This document shows positions 32,271 through 39,309 of a stretch of DNA of 41,321 nt, in pieces. The DNA is from Bacteroidaceae bacterium. GTDB taxonomy: Bacteria; Bacteroidota; Bacteroidia; Bacteroidales; Bacteroidaceae. The stretch lies in the NCBI GenBank assembly GCA_017507385.1, contig JAFWAX010000035.1:1-41321 (forward strand), written 5' to 3'. Numbering within the stretch: position 1 is the stretch's first letter; the number at the start of each line of letters is the position of its first letter. Position numbers and translations under genes: made by a program. The notes under the pieces were generated by a model that made no database searches, was not told where the DNA came from, and worked only from the letters and a program-made list of their open reading frames with translations.

Positions 32271-32915
32271 TTACTTTTCTTTCTTTAAGAACTCCGCCAG
32301 TTTTGCCACAGCGCGTGCACGGTGACTGATTCCGTTTTTCACTTCTGTGCCTAATTCGGCAAAAGTTTCTCCATATCCTTCTGGAACAAAAATTGGGTCG
32401 TAGCCGAATCCGCCGTCGCCACGTTTCTCGCGGATGATATGGCCGTTTACTATTCCATCGAAATAGTATTTTTCCTCTTCCTGCACCAGGACAATGCAGG
32501 TTCGGAAACAGGCTTTCCATCCTTCTGAGCCAGCCAAAGGCCCCTCGGCGATAGCAACAGGTGGAATGGCGTTGAGCTTCTCAAGCAGCGCATCCATGTT
32601 GGCATCGTCCTTGTTGTCTCCGACGCTTTTCCCGTTCTTGGCTGCATAGCGAGCAGAATACACGCCTGGTTCACCATTCAGCGCTTCGACCTGCAAGCCT
32701 GAATCATCTGCGAAACAGTCCATTCCGAAATGCTCTTTCACATACAGCGCCTTTTGCAAGGCATTGGCCTCAAACGTATTTCCCGTTTCGGGTATGTCGT
32801 CATGACAACCTATGTCTTTCAACCCCTTTATCTCATACATGCTGCCCAAAACAGCGCGTATCTCTTCCAGCTTGTGAGCGTTGTTGCTGGCAAGCACCAA
32901 TGTCTTCTTTTCCAT
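32271..32915 (-). CDS. rdgB: Non-canonical purine NTP pyrophosphatase (RdgB/HAM1)
   Basis: It hydrolyses dITP/XTP to monophosphates, keeping deaminated purines out of nucleic acids. The 214 residues have the N-terminal [38 protein letters not shown] with the metal Asp residues, GVYSARYA and [15 protein letters not shown], all in the expected order. The length is slightly above the usual 195-200 because of the segment [18 protein letters not shown], which family members in Bacteroidetes also carry. It lies upstream of the glutaminyl cyclase gene with an 87-bp spacer containing two ATTGACAATT copies. Confidence 0.95.
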   Translation of the reverse strand: MEKKTLVLASNNAHKLEEIRAVLGSMYEIKGLKDIGCHDDIPETGNTFEANALQKALYVKEHFGMDCFADDSGLQVEALNGEPGVYSARYAAKNGKSVGDNKDDANMDALLEKLNAIPPVAIAEGPLAGSEGWKACFRTCIVLVQEEEKYYFDGIVNGHIIREKRGDGGFGYDPIFVPEGYGETFAELGTEVKNGISHRARAVAKLAEFLKKEK

Positions 32916-33014
32916 AAAAATGTGTTATATGTTGTAAAATTAGTGCATTTATTCCATTTTTGTTATCACTTTTCTAATATTTTTTACTTTTTTGTACATT
33001 TTTACACTTTTTGT

Positions 33015-33045
33015 TTGACAAACAGAAAAAAAAGACATACTTTTG
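33015..33045 (+). promoter_or_regulatory. lrp promoter (-33 TTG, -7 TACTTTTG)
   Basis: TTTGACA (TTG at 33015-33017), 20 nt, then TACTTTTG (33038-33045). It gives a leader of about 80 nt and excludes the in-frame start at 33043. Confidence 0.7.
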
Positions 33046-33129
33046 TTTACAATTTGTATGCTATGGCTGTATGGATTGAAGCAAACGGCTTTCAACAGCA
33101 GCTCATCACATTATTCAACTGAAAATAAT

Positions 33130-33654
33130 ATGGAAAAGATTGATAAACTTGACAAGCAAATCATGGAGATTATCTCCTCCAATGCACGTATTCCCTTCAA
33201 AGACGTTGCTGCTGTGTGCGGGGTTTCGCGAGCAGCCATACATCAGCGCGTCCAGCGTCTCATAGATACTAATGTAATTGTTGGTTCTGGCTACATGATT
33301 AATCCCAAAAGTCTGGGGTACAATACTTGTACATACGTTGGTATTTGCCTTGAAAAAGGTTCCATGTATGCGCGTGTTGTGGATGAACTCAGCAAGATTC
33401 CTGAAATTGTGGAGTGCCATTACACAACTGGGCCTTATACGATGCTTGTCAAGCTCTATGCTCGTGACAACGAACAGCTCATGGACCTCCTGAACCGCAA
33501 GATTCAGGGCATCATCGGCGTTGATTCTACCGAAACCCTCATATCGCTCGACCAGAGCATCAAGAAAGAAGCACCCATCTGTGTGACGGACAGCATTGAG
33601 GAGAAGGTTCAGAAAGGCGGGAAAGCAAAGATTATCATTGAGGAAGACGAATAG
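33130..33654 (+). CDS. Lrp/AsnC family transcriptional regulator
   Basis: A DNA-binding regulator, probably responding to an amino acid. The 174 residues hold the N-terminal winged helix (DKLDKQIMEIISSNARIPFK and DVAAVCGVSRAAIHQRVQRL as recognition helices) and the RAM ligand-binding domain (about 70-150) with ALSKIPEIVECHYTTGPYTM-like spacing (here ELSKIPEIVECHYTTGPYTM). The start at 33130 is fixed by the promoter at 33015-33045. The C-terminal tail (EEKVQKGGKAKIIIEEDE) is charged and slightly longer than usual. Which operon it controls is unknown; the genes beside it transcribe away or convergently. Confidence 0.93.
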   Translation: MEKIDKLDKQIMEIISSNARIPFKDVAAVCGVSRAAIHQRVQRLIDTNVIVGSGYMINPKSLGYNTCTYVGICLEKGSMYARVVDELSKIPEIVECHYTTGPYTMLVKLYARDNEQLMDLLNRKIQGIIGVDSTETLISLDQSIKKEAPICVTDSIEEKVQKGGKAKIIIEEDE

Positions 33655-33764
33655 GAAATGTAGCATTGTTCCATGCTGCTGATGCGGATTTTTTCTGTTT
33701 CATTCCTTATTAGCCATCGTTGATGGCTTGTCTTGCAGAATAGTCGTGTTTCTTACGCATAAAA

Positions 33765-33800
33765 TGAACCCCAAAAGTTAGACAAAACTTTTGGGGTTCA
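33765..33800. repeat. 36-bp palindrome, IS3-end-like
   Basis: TGAACCCCAAAAGTT (33765-33779) and AACTTTTGGGGTTCA (33786-33800) are perfect 15-bp inverted repeats with a 6-nt spacer. The sequence resembles an IS3/IS150-group terminal repeat facing its mirror. It lies between the convergent lrp and phosphoesterase genes, where it may also end both transcripts; no U-run follows. The rest of 33655-33919 has no gene. Confidence 0.55.
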
Positions 33801-33919
33801 CTTCAAATTTTCAAGCACGATGCTTTTATGTGATGCTGGCTAAAGTGGATGGACTATGTTGAACATTGTTTGGTCTAACAGATATTAAATAGGCGCTTCT
33901 CTCTTTTTTTATTCTGAAT

Positions 33920-34435
33920 TTATGCCCAATCAACGAGTTTGGGCTGGTCGTTCAGTTCTATCACTTCCAAATCCTTGATGTCTTTGCCGTCAATCGTGAA
34001 TCGTACCAGTGTCCGGACTGCATGAAATCCTGTTCTGCCTGCTGAACCGGGATTGATGTGCAGGCAATGGATGGTGGGGTCGTTCATGACCTTGAGCAGA
34101 TGTGAATGTCCTGAGATGAACAGCTGTGGCGGATTGGCGTAGATAGCTTTCCGGATGCTGGCATCGTATTTGCCGGGGTAGCCGCCAATGTGTTTCATTA
34201 GTACTTCGACATCTTCACATTTCCAGCGATACACTTCTGAGAATCGATGTCTGAAATCTCCGCCGTCAATATTCCCGTAGACGGCTCGCAGGGGTGCTAT
34301 TTCAGATAGTTTGTCAACTACTTCCCATGTGCCAATGTCGCCGGCATGCCATATTTCGTCACATCCCAGAAAATACTTCTCGAAACGGGGATCCCAATAC
34401 CCGTGTGTGTCAGAAAGCAAACCTATTCGTTTCAT
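33920..34435 (-). CDS. Metallophosphoesterase, YfcE/MJ0936 family
   Basis: A cytoplasmic phosphodiesterase with a two-metal centre. The 171 residues show the ordered calcineurin-type motifs GLLSDTHG, HAGDIG, VYGNID, FISGHSH and INPGSAG, matching the YfcE/MJ0936 group, whose natural substrate is not settled. Length is normal. The gene is transcribed toward lrp and away from the exported protein gene at 34655. No TAnnTTTG box is visible in the short region upstream. Confidence 0.93.
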   Translation of the reverse strand: MKRIGLLSDTHGYWDPRFEKYFLGCDEIWHAGDIGTWEVVDKLSEIAPLRAVYGNIDGGDFRHRFSEVYRWKCEDVEVLMKHIGGYPGKYDASIRKAIYANPPQLFISGHSHLLKVMNDPTIHCLHINPGSAGRTGFHAVRTLVRFTIDGKDIKDLEVIELNDQPKLVDWA

Positions 34436-34542
34436 TTTTTTTATTTTATGTACGCTTAATAGCAGTGTCTTTTGTTTTCTTTTTTATTTGTAAATCAGCA
34501 GGTTGATTGTAGGTTTAAGAGCATTTCCCTATACGCATTATA

Positions 34543-34570
34543 GAAAATCCCCTCTCGATTGGGGATTTTC
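34543..34570. terminator. GAAAATCCCC hairpin
   Basis: GAAAATCCCC (34543-34552) and GGGGATTTTC (34561-34570) form a 10-bp stem with an 8-nt loop. It lies just upstream of the promoter of the 34655 gene and may insulate it; weak T-tracts on both sides. Confidence 0.5.
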
Positions 34571-34596
34571 ATCTTTCATCTCATGTGGAGAGTCCG

Positions 34597-34604
34597 TAAC
34601 TTTG
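34597..34604 (+). promoter_or_regulatory. Promoter -7 box TAACTTTG for the 34655 gene
   Basis: TAACTTTG lies 50 nt before the ATG; no clear TTG is found 20 nt upstream. Confidence 0.55.
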
Positions 34605-34654
34605 CCACCGTAATCAAAAAAACATTTTATAAACAATAATTAAATACTGAAAAT

Positions 34655-35014
34655 ATGAAAAAGTTTTTTGCTCTCGCTCTCGCAGCAGTCATCGCTCTCG
34701 GCGCAAACGCACAGAAGTCTACAACACCTGAGTTCACATCTGTTAAAGTAAACGTTCCTGTACATCTTGTCATCATGCCAGGAAGAGAGTACAGCGTCAA
34801 CATGGTGTCAAAGAATCAAGAATTGGCATCTGCCGTATCCTGGACTGTTAAGGATGGAACTCTGAGCCTTTCTACACGTGACATAGACTCATTTGATGAT
34901 TCAAGTGCTCCTGTATATGCCATCGTAACTTCTCCAAACGCAGTGGAACACTCCGTGGGAAAGGACATGAAGCAGGTGTCAGTTCGGAAGCATAAGCTTG
35001 GCAGAAGGCGCTAA
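34655..35014 (+). CDS. Small exported protein, DUF2807-like N-terminal part
   Basis: A predicted periplasmic or surface protein of 119 residues. The signal peptide is clear and cleaved before Gln20 (LGANA|QKSTTP). The mature part FTSVKVNVPVHLVIMPGREY then SVNMVSKNQELASAVSWTV and KDGTLSLSTRD has the strand pattern of the start of DUF2807 (putative auto-transporter adhesin head GIN domain), but such domains are usually about twice this length. The C-terminus (KQVSVRKHKLGRRR) is basic and ends abruptly, so the gene may be a truncated or reduced member. It has its own promoter and a terminator at 35038, making it monocistronic. Function unknown. Confidence 0.65.
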   Translation: MKKFFALALAAVIALGANAQKSTTPEFTSVKVNVPVHLVIMPGREYSVNMVSKNQELASAVSWTVKDGTLSLSTRDIDSFDDSSAPVYAIVTSPNAVEHSVGKDMKQVSVRKHKLGRRR

Positions 35015-35036
35015 CGTTTTGTCTTTCATCAATTAA

Positions 35037-35082
35037 GATAGAGAGAACTGTATCAAATAGAGATGCAGTCTCTCTATTTTTT
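35037..35082 (+). terminator. Terminator of the 34655 gene
   Basis: GATAGAGAGAACTG (35037-35050) pairs with CAGTCTCTCTAT (35066-35077, one bulge) and is followed by TTTTT. It is 22 bp after the stop codon. Confidence 0.8.
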
Positions 35083-35241
35083 ATGTGCTTAGGCATCTTT
35101 CCGAAAGCGGCTGGTGTCGCTATTCAAATTGCAAAGTTATATAAAAGTTTCATCTCACGCAACTAACTCTGCCAAAATATGGAAAGACGAAAGTTTGGCA
35201 GCAAGGACTGACAATATGGGCATGACAGAACTGAAGGGGAA

Positions 35242-35323
35242 AGTTTAATGGAATTTAAATGAAATGCAGCCAAGTTTAATAGAGCTTAAATGGTGTGCTT
35301 GATGTTTTAATAGAGTTTAAAAA
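35242..35323. repeat. Three degenerate 20-bp repeats with 31-bp period upstream of hsp20
   Basis: Copies begin at 35242 (AGTTTAATGGAATTTAAATG), 35273 (AGTTTAATAGAGCTTAAATG) and 35304 (GTTTTAATAGAGTTTAAAAA). Each is partly palindromic (TTTAA...TTTAAA). The period of 31 bp equals about three helical turns, placing them on one DNA face; the last copy ends 3 bp before the -33 TTG. Confidence 0.65.
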
Positions 35324-35326
35324 CGA

Positions 35327-35357
35327 TTGACAAATTGACAGTTAGGTATTTAATTTG
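35327..35357 (+). promoter_or_regulatory. Candidate hsp20 promoter (TTG, 20 nt, TTAATTTG)
   Basis: TTG at 35327-35329 and TTAATTTG at 35350-35357, one base off TAnnTTTG, with the standard 20-nt spacing. It gives a leader of about 100 nt. The weak -7 box would fit a promoter that needs an activator. Confidence 0.45.
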
Positions 35358-35461
35358 TGCTTTTGACATGATGAACAGCAATTGGAAATCAGGGCCTGTA
35401 AAAGAGGTCGATTGACACAGCTGAACAATAATTCACCTAATTGTATCACTTAAAAAAATGA

Positions 35462-35905
35462 ATGATGCCTAACACTTATTCGCCACGCCATCAAGGATGG
35501 CTTCCTGCATTGCTCAACGACTACATTAACGAAGGATGGATGCCATCTTGCAAATGTAACATTACGACTCCTGCCGTGAATGTTTCGGAAGAGGAGAAGG
35601 GCTACAAAGTTGAAGTGGCTGCTCCTGGAATGAACAAAAAAGATTTCAAGGTTGTCCTTACCAGTGATGGAAACCTCGTCATCAGCATGGAGAAGAAAAC
35701 AGAGAAAAAGAATGAAAATGAGCAGACGAAATATCTGCGTCACGAATTCAATTACAGCAAGTTCGAGCAGAGACTCTCTTTGCCTGAGAATGTGGAAACT
35801 CTGAAAATATCCGCCTGCATGAATGACGGAGTTCTGACTATTCACCTTCCCAAGAAGTTGGAACAAGGGAAGGTGAAAGAAAACCAGAACATCGAAATAG
35901 GATAG
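35462..35905 (+). CDS. Hsp20/alpha-crystallin small heat shock protein
   Basis: An ATP-independent holdase chaperone that binds unfolding proteins. The 147 residues have the alpha-crystallin domain (about 38-140) with PAVNVSEEEKGYKVEVAAPG, MNKKDFKVVLTSDGNLVISM, FNYSKFEQRLSLPENVE and the closing ACMNDGVLTIHLPK (the GVL motif). The N-terminal arm (YSPRHQGWLPALLNDYINEG) is typical of Bacteroidetes members. ATG at 35465 is an equal start option. An ATG at 35458 opens a 4-codon frame (M-N-D-A-stop) overlapping the start. Three phased repeats and a promoter lie upstream, and a strong terminator lies after the stop, so it is monocistronic. Confidence 0.93.
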   Translation: MMPNTYSPRHQGWLPALLNDYINEGWMPSCKCNITTPAVNVSEEEKGYKVEVAAPGMNKKDFKVVLTSDGNLVISMEKKTEKKNENEQTKYLRHEFNYSKFEQRLSLPENVETLKISACMNDGVLTIHLPKKLEQGKVKENQNIEIG

Positions 35906-35921
35906 CGCTAAGAATGAAGAG

Positions 35922-35966
35922 ATTGAAGGACTGGAAAATACGTTTTCAGTCCTTCAATTCTTTTTT
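35922..35966 (+). terminator. hsp20 terminator
   Basis: ATTGAAGGACTG (35922-35933) pairs with CAGTCCTTCAAT (35947-35958), with an inner AAAA/TTTT extension, followed by TCTTTTTT. It is 16 bp after the hsp20 stop. Confidence 0.88.
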
Positions 35967-36032
35967 CGGGCTTCTTTTTTGCAGTATTTGGGGTGCTTAA
36001 AGTTGCTCATGATAGGAAAACGTTAAATATAT

Positions 36033-36063
36033 TTGTTTTTTCTCTCACTTAATCGTAACTTTG
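36033..36063 (+). promoter_or_regulatory. Promoter of the dTDP-glucose dehydratase operon
   Basis: TTTG (TTG at 36033-36035), 20 nt, TAACTTTG (36056-36063): a full consensus match. The leader to ATG 36100 is about 32 nt; the in-frame start at 36061 is excluded. Confidence 0.8.
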
Positions 36064-36099
36064 TACCCACATTTTGAAAAAAGGAATAGTTCAAATATT

Positions 36100-37242
36100 A
36101 TGGAATTCAAGAAAAACATCGTCATCACAGGTGGCGCTGGTTTCATCGGCAGCCACGTTGTTCGCCTTTTCGTGAACAAGTATCCAGAGTACAAAATCAT
36201 CAATCTCGACAAGCTTACTTATGCTGGTAACCTTGCTAATCTCAAGGACATAGAAGACAAACCTAACTATAAGTTTGTTAAAATGGACATCTGTGATTTT
36301 GATGCTTTCTATCAGCTTATGCAAGATGAAAAAATTGATGGAATCATTCACTTGGCTGCTGAAAGCCATGTCGATCGTTCCATCAAAGACCCTTTCACTT
36401 TTGCGCGCACCAACGTGATGGGTACACTTGCTTTGCTTCAGGCTGCTAAGCTTTACTGGGAGAGCCTGCCAGAGAAGTACGAAGGAAAACGCTTCTATCA
36501 CATCTCTACAGACGAGGTGTATGGAGCACTCGAACTGACGCATCCAGAGGGCGTAGAGTCTCCATTCACGACAACTGCTTCAAGTTCAGAGCATCATGCT
36601 GCTTATGGCACAGACTTCTTCTTGGAAACAACAAAGTATAATCCACATTCTCCATACAGCGCCTCAAAGGCAAGCAGCGACCACTTCGTTCGTGCATTCC
36701 ATGATACTTATGGCATGCCAACCATTGTGACCAACTGCTCTAACAACTATGGTCCTTATCAATTCCCTGAGAAACTGATTCCATTGTTCATCAATAATAT
36801 ACGTCATCGCAAACCTCTCCCTGTATATGGTAAGGGTGAGAATGTGCGCGACTGGCTCTATGTGGTTGACCATGCACGTGCTATCGATACCATTTACCAT
36901 CATGGAAAAATTGCTGAAACTTATAATATTGGCGGATTCAACGAGTGGAAGAACATCGACATCATCAAAGTGGTCATCAACACTGTTGACCGTCTGCTTG
37001 GTCGTCCAGAAGGTGCTGACTTAGACCTTATTACCTACGTTACAGACCGTCTTGGTCACGATGCTCGATACGCTATTGACTCACGCAAGCTTCAGGCAGA
37101 ACTTGGTTGGGAGCCTTCACTCCAGTTTGAAGAAGGCATTGAAAAGACCGTCAAGTGGTATCTTGAAAATGAAGCATGGATGGACAACATCACTAGCGGC
37201 GAGTACGAGAAGTACTATGACGACATGTATAAGAACAGATGA
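36100..37242 (+). CDS. rfbB: dTDP-glucose 4,6-dehydratase
   Basis: It converts dTDP-D-glucose to dTDP-4-keto-6-deoxy-D-glucose, the second step of dTDP-rhamnose synthesis. The 380 residues form a short-chain dehydrogenase fold: GGAGFIG (11-17) binds NAD, LAAESHVDRSI is specific for this family, STDEVYGAL holds the catalytic Thr-Asp-Glu, and YSASKASSDHFVRAFHDTYG gives the Tyr-x-x-x-Lys pair. NCSNNYGPYQFPEKLIPL and VRDWLYVVDHARAI follow. The segment EHHAAYGTDFFLETTKYNP is an insertion before the YSASK motif that is seen in Bacteroidetes homologues. No other rfb gene is nearby. Its stop overlaps the next ATG (ATGA). Confidence 0.95.
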   Translation: MEFKKNIVITGGAGFIGSHVVRLFVNKYPEYKIINLDKLTYAGNLANLKDIEDKPNYKFVKMDICDFDAFYQLMQDEKIDGIIHLAAESHVDRSIKDPFTFARTNVMGTLALLQAAKLYWESLPEKYEGKRFYHISTDEVYGALELTHPEGVESPFTTTASSSEHHAAYGTDFFLETTKYNPHSPYSASKASSDHFVRAFHDTYGMPTIVTNCSNNYGPYQFPEKLIPLFINNIRHRKPLPVYGKGENVRDWLYVVDHARAIDTIYHHGKIAETYNIGGFNEWKNIDIIKVVINTVDRLLGRPEGADLDLITYVTDRLGHDARYAIDSRKLQAELGWEPSLQFEEGIEKTVKWYLENEAWMDNITSGEYEKYYDDMYKNR

Positions 37243-37733
37243 CTCCACAGGAAACAGAAAAGAGAGTAGAAAAAGCCGTTGGCTACTTTAAGCAAGGCTA
37301 TAACTGTGCACAATCTGTAGTTCTCGCATTTGCAGATAGATACGGAATGGACGAATCCTTTGCGGCCCATATATCGGGTTCGTTCGGAGGGGGAATTGGC
37401 CGTATGAGAGAGACCTGCGGAAGTGCTTGCGGCATATTCATGCTGGCAGGCATGGAGGTGAAAGGCGACTATCCAGACCCGGATCTTAAAAAGAGAAACT
37501 ACGAAGTGGTACAGCGTTTAGCGGCAGATTTCCGAGCACAAACGGGTTCTGTCATTTGCAAAGAACTTTTGGGGCTTAACCAAAAGCGTGCTGATGGTAC
37601 AATGCCTGAAATACAGATAGTTGCAACTCCAGAGGCTCGAACAGACGAATATTATAAGAAGCGTCCCTGTATCCGTATGGTGGAAACGGCTATACGAGTT
37701 TATTGCAACTACCTTGAAGAAGAAGGGGTATAA
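37239..37733 (+). CDS. C_GCAxxG_C_C family protein
   Basis: A small cysteine-motif protein of 164 residues with possible redox or metal-binding function. The defining cysteines are in YNCAQSVVLAFAD, RETCGSACGIFMLAGM, GSVICKELLG and RPCIRMVETA, matching the C-GCAxxG-C-C pattern; the glycine-rich FGGGIGRMRET lies between. The ATG overlaps the dehydratase stop by 4 nt, so translation is coupled, but no metabolic link between the two is known to me. A perfect hairpin (37758-37788) ends the transcript. Confidence 0.9.
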   Translation: MTPQETEKRVEKAVGYFKQGYNCAQSVVLAFADRYGMDESFAAHISGSFGGGIGRMRETCGSACGIFMLAGMEVKGDYPDPDLKKRNYEVVQRLAADFRAQTGSVICKELLGLNQKRADGTMPEIQIVATPEARTDEYYKKRPCIRMVETAIRVYCNYLEEEGV

Positions 37734-37757
37734 AAACTTCAGAAATAGTTTCAAAAG

Positions 37758-37788
37758 ATAATGGGCTAACGTTGCGTTAGCCCATTAT
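37758..37788. terminator. Bidirectional hairpin overlapping the yjbQ stop
   Basis: ATAATGGGCTAACG (37758-37771) and CGTTAGCCCATTAT (37775-37788) form a perfect 14-bp stem with a 3-nt loop, serving the convergent C_GCAxxG_C_C and yjbQ genes. The last codons and stop of yjbQ (minus-strand ATAATGGGCTAA) lie inside it. Flanking T-tracts are short. Confidence 0.75.
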
Positions 37789-38190
37789 TGTTGCTACCAC
37801 TTTTCGAGCGCCACCGTAGTCACGGAACTCGCACAGGTAAATGCCTTGCCATGTGCCGAGATTCAAGCGTCCGCGAGTGATTGGAATCGTCAAGTCTGGA
37901 CCTATGAGGCTGCACTTGGCATGTGCAGGCATGTCGTCGCTGCCTTCCAGCGTGTGCAGATAGTAGGGTTCATTCTCTTTTACCAGCCTGTTCATGATTT
38001 GTTCCATGTCTCGGCGCACATCAGAATCTGCATTTTCGTTGATGGAAAGAGCACATGATGTATGTTTGATGAAAAGATGGAGAATCCCTGTTTCTGGCAG
38101 TGGTTGAGGAAGATGGCGAAGTATTTCTCCCGTAATGAGATGAAAGCCACGGCTTCTTGCTTCAAGTGTGAATTCAGTTTGCTGTATCAT
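37777..38190 (-). CDS. YjbQ/UPF0047 family protein
   Basis: A widespread small cytoplasmic protein of 137 residues; some members show weak thiamine-phosphate synthase activity, but the true role is open. It carries the family signatures HLFIKHTSCALSINENADSD, DDMPAHAKCSLIG and LGTWQGIYLCEFRDYGG, with the conserved His and Glu residues thought to bind a metal or phosphate. Length is standard. Minus-strand promoter at 38210-38240; the gene converges on the C_GCAxxG_C_C gene and shares a hairpin with it. Confidence 0.93.
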   Translation of the reverse strand: MIQQTEFTLEARSRGFHLITGEILRHLPQPLPETGILHLFIKHTSCALSINENADSDVRRDMEQIMNRLVKENEPYYLHTLEGSDDMPAHAKCSLIGPDLTIPITRGRLNLGTWQGIYLCEFRDYGGARKVVATIMG

Positions 38191-38209
38191 TGTCGTCGTT
38201 TTTACGCTA

Positions 38210-38240
38210 CAAAGATAACGATAAAAAGCGAGACTTTCAA
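38210..38240 (-). promoter_or_regulatory. yjbQ promoter, overlapping the korAB terminator
   Basis: On the minus strand TTG (plus-strand 38238-38240), 20 nt, TATCTTTG (38210-38217). The -33 TTG lies in the loop of the korAB terminator hairpin (38223-38257). Confidence 0.7.
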
Positions 38241-38257
38241 ATGGGTCCCGCTTTTTT
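38223..38257 (-). terminator. korAB terminator
   Basis: Minus strand AAAAAGCGGGAC pairs with GTCTCGCTTTTT using one G-U pair; the second arm ends in five T. It lies 30 bp after the korB stop. Confidence 0.8.
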
Positions 38258-38286
38258 AGTATATATGTAGAGGATTGCTTCTTTGC

Positions 38287-39291
38287 TTACTTTACTTCCC
38301 AGATGTCATTTGTTTCGAGAAGTTCTGCAAAATTATGGTATTTCTTTGTTGCCTTAACTTCCTCAATCTGAGCAGTTACACTGTCGTCATAAGTAGGTGC
38401 GTCAACATCGCGGATGACGCCGAGAGCTACAGGGAAGCCGTCGCCATTGCCCATGAGCGCAAGTTTGAGCTGAAGCGTATTGTCTTCGCAATGAGCATCA
38501 TGAACAAGAATGTCAGCTTCTGTAACGCCATTCTCTCCTATCTTGACAACCTTCAGGCCAAATCCTTCCTGCATGAGTCCAAATTCGTTGTTTTCGCCAA
38601 AGATAAGCGGTTTTCCATGCTCTACATAGATAGCGTTCTTTGCACGCCCTTCCTTGGAATAGACATTATCGTGTGTGCCATTGTTGAAGATGACGCAGTT
38701 TTGCAAAATCTCGCACACAGCAGCGCCTTTGTGGTTGTAAGCAGCCTTCAGGATATCCACAGTTCCAGGGGCGTCTGTCGCTACGGCACGAGCAAAGAAA
38801 TGCCCACGTGCGCCAAAGCAAAGCTCTGCTGGACGGAATGGGTCTTCTACTGTTCCGTAAGGAGATGATTTAGAAACAAATCCGCGGGGAGACGTTGGAG
38901 AATATTGTCCTTTTGTCAATCCGTAGATGCGGTTGTTCAGCAGAATCATGTTGAGGTTGATGTTGCGGCGGTTTGCATGGATGAAGTGATTGCCTCCGAT
39001 GGCAAGTCCGTCACCGTCACCACTTACCTGCCAGACAGCGAGGTTTGGATTGGTCACCTTGCAGCCCGTTGCAATGGCAGCAGCGCGTCCATGAATGGTG
39101 TTCATGCCATAAGTTGCCATATAGTGAGGCAGGCGACTGGAACATCCAATACCTGAGATAACGGCTGTATTCCAAGGGTCTATGCCGATTTCGGCCATCG
39201 CCTTGTGGAGCGAAGCAAGGAAGAAGTGGTCGCCACATCCAGGACACCATCTTGGCTGTCCCTTCTTAAAGTCTTGAGCTGTATATGCCAT
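38287..39291 (-). CDS. korB: 2-oxoacid:ferredoxin oxidoreductase, beta subunit
   Basis: With KorA it interconverts 2-oxoglutarate (or a related 2-oxoacid) and its acyl-CoA, reducing ferredoxin. The 334 residues contain PRWCPGCGDHFFLASLHKA, GIGCSSRLPHY, TIHGRAAAIATGCKV and the thiamine-diphosphate motif VSGDGDGLAIGGNHFIHANRR (GDGD...N), with LLNNRIYGLTKGQYSPTS. No extra ferredoxin-type cluster domain is present. KorA ends 18 bp upstream on the same strand, so the pair is an operon. 2-Oxoglutarate is favoured over pyruvate or branched-chain acids on general resemblance only. Confidence 0.92.
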   Translation of the reverse strand: MAYTAQDFKKGQPRWCPGCGDHFFLASLHKAMAEIGIDPWNTAVISGIGCSSRLPHYMATYGMNTIHGRAAAIATGCKVTNPNLAVWQVSGDGDGLAIGGNHFIHANRRNINLNMILLNNRIYGLTKGQYSPTSPRGFVSKSSPYGTVEDPFRPAELCFGARGHFFARAVATDAPGTVDILKAAYNHKGAAVCEILQNCVIFNNGTHDNVYSKEGRAKNAIYVEHGKPLIFGENNEFGLMQEGFGLKVVKIGENGVTEADILVHDAHCEDNTLQLKLALMGNGDGFPVALGVIRDVDAPTYDDSVTAQIEEVKATKKYHNFAELLETNDIWEVK

Positions 39292-39309
39292 AGTGTATGT
39301 CCTTTCTAT

